From Globomyces pollinis-pini (lineage: Eukaryota; Chytridiomycota; Chytridiomycetes; Rhizophydiales; Globomycetaceae): a stretch of DNA of 40,874 nt. The first letter of the stretch is position 1. Each line of letters starts with the position of its first letter. Below the pieces are notes generated by a model. It made no database searches and was not told the DNA's origin. It was given only the letters and a program-made list of their open reading frames with translations. The stretch lies in NCBI GenBank assembly GCA_025399215.1, contig MU621244.1:1-40874 (forward strand), written 5' to 3'. The translations under genes and the position numbers were made by a program. This document shows positions 39,901 through 40,874 of the stretch, piece by piece.

Positions 39901-40858
39901 ATATTTTTTTGGTCTAAAGCAGCTTCCAAATCGCTTTGCAGTCTACTTAATTGTTGTACCTGATACAATATAAACACAGATTGCCACTTACCTTTTCTGA
40001 GTGATATGAGGAGAATTTTTCATGTTGTAATGATAATTCATCGTTAAGACGAGTGGTACGCTTATTGGCCTATTATTAGCAAATTCAATCTACTTGAGAA
40101 AGCTCTTGGCGGCATTCATCAACTTCAGATTTTTGCAACAGACAAGTAGATTCAAGGCTGGCACTTTTGTTCTGTTCTTCTCTCAAATCTAACTTCACAG
40201 CGGACAATTGCTTATTAGAAAGTTCCAAATCCTCTTATATCAAAGTTAAATAGCAACCATACCTGTGAGTTGAACAATCCGTTGTTGTTTTGTTAGCAAC
40301 TCGGATGTAGTTTTATTTCTCTCTTGTTCGAGAAGCTGCTGAATCTTTTTTGAATTTTTATCAATGTGATCGACATCTTTCATATCCGTTTCTTTTTTTG
40401 ATAACTCATCTTTTAATTTTGCAATTTGTTGTTCTTCAATTAGTGCATAGATAATAGTGATACCTAGATTGAGTATTCTTCCATTCTCAGCCAGAAGAGA
40501 ATCAATTTTCCTCGACTGTTCCATGATTTTGTTTTCATAGTGATGTGCTTGTGTTTCTGAGGTTAATCTGTGGTAAAATATATCTTACCAAAGTTTATGA
40601 CTTCAATTGACTTCTGTTCGGGTTCAGTAGTTGCTATATTTTGAACTATTTCTTCCAATGGATCACCCGAATATTCTCTCTGATTTGATTGTTGTGTAAA
40701 TGTTAAAAACTTAAAAGGGTCATCGTCGCCATTCCTATGATACGTTAACGTTGTGTAAAATACGGTGATCTGCTTGATTGAGATCCAGCTCTTTCATCTA
40801 CAGTTCCTTCATGATCCATGGAGTCATTCTGGACACCTGAACCATCATCTTCCTCCAT
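33972..40858 (-). CDS. TPR: Nuclear basket nucleoporin TPR/Mlp
   Basis: Twenty-seven exons, 2054 aa (yeast Mlp1 1875, human 2363), introns 23-33 nt; first exon 40764-40858, last 33972-35193. TPR/Mlp builds the nuclear basket and acts in mRNA export and the mitotic checkpoint. Most of residues 60-1530 is coiled coil. Diagnostic stretches in order: LSQSAAIFDRLKKSGKSFTE then MYSDYTRLQHELL near 395-425 (human LSPTAAAVAKI..LTELYNAYVETQDQLL), IISQRLVTYRNIEELQ near 553 (human VISQHLVSYRNIEELQ), YLRREKEIVQTKLLVVNQEN near 1180, RESNITLRAQ near 1255, EDNIRWKGRAQQIL near 1305. The last exon is disordered with repeated TPVK motifs and ends GNRGGRGG..SKGGRGGSQS; human TPR also ends Gly/Arg-rich. Only 16 bp lie beyond the ATG, so an upstream exon cannot be excluded. 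Confidence 0.93.
38983..39008 (-). other. GC-AG intron in TPR (26 nt)
   Basis: To join LLNK to DSSDKYRQIQALLREQ in frame, a segment beginning GCATAC and ending CCCTAG must be removed. The only internal GT alternative leaves an 18-nt intron and a downstream stop. Confidence 0.6.
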
Positions 40859-40874
40859 CAAAAAAAGGAAAGTT

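Noticed and set aside
1..40874. Prokaryotic systems (CRISPR, operons, phage defence), transposons, tRNA or rRNA genes
   Set aside because: No repeats of the right kind, no transposase or reverse transcriptase motifs, no tRNA boxes; gene structure is clearly spliceosomal eukaryotic.

Overview
The window is nuclear DNA of a eukaryote and reads as an early-diverging, flagellated (zoosporic) fungus. Two genes belong to the centriole/flagellum toolkit: an LRRCC1/VFL1-type basal-body protein at 18978-23015 and the axonemal MYND/TPR protein ZMYND12 at 29749-31044. The fungal signal comes from a small Pol I subunit (RPA34.5 type), an Mlp/TPR nucleoporin with a typical fungal core, a DUF7029/DUF7223-like secreted protein, and an ornithine aminotransferase without an evident mitochondrial presequence. 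The DNA is AT-rich and gene-dense. A Cryptomycota/Rozella-like, sanchytrid or chytrid-grade fungus would fit, but I cannot assign a genus from sequence alone.

The dominant structural feature is extremely short introns. Hand-splicing 12 genes gave about 105 introns. Nearly all are 23-35 nt, GT..AG, with a CTAAC/CTAAT/TTAAC-like branch motif just before the 3' AG. Every spliced model closes to a multiple of three and restores conserved family motifs across the junctions. Eight other genes (DCAF12, two transporters, PLGRKT and others) have no introns. Most short open frames in the window are single exons or shadows of the genes listed here.

Layout. 1-2081 (minus): DCAF12-like WD40 protein and a small secreted protein. 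2355-9186 (plus): Elongator subunit ELP4, then CHD1, whose last six small exons add an RS/RD-rich tail. 9322-18294 (minus): RutG-type pyrimidine permease, BT1 folate/biopterin-type transporter, PLGRKT homologue, a small gene broken by one in-frame TGA, a DUF7029-like secreted protein, ornithine aminotransferase. 18978-25187 (plus): VFL1/LRRCC1, MOCS1A, a Cys-containing secreted protein. 25234-29454 (minus): isopenicillin-N-synthase-like 2OG-Fe(II) oxygenase, an unrecognised protein, GGPP synthase, RPA34.5-like subunit. 29749-33551 (plus): ZMYND12, a small protein with a candidate PP1-docking motif, proteasome subunit RPN9/PSMD13. 33972-40858 (minus): a 27-exon TPR/Mlp nucleoporin.

The genes do not form one pathway. 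Themes are transcription and chromatin (CHD1, ELP4, RPA34.5), proteostasis (RPN9, DCAF12), flagellar base and axoneme (VFL1, ZMYND12), and uptake or cofactor metabolism (pyrimidine permease, BT1, MOCS1). I found no mobile element, CRISPR array, rRNA or tRNA. The most unusual observations concern splicing: unusually long introns that divide into back-to-back unit-size introns, a 7-nt microexon carrying a catalytic Asp, and two GC-AG introns within the tiny-intron regime.
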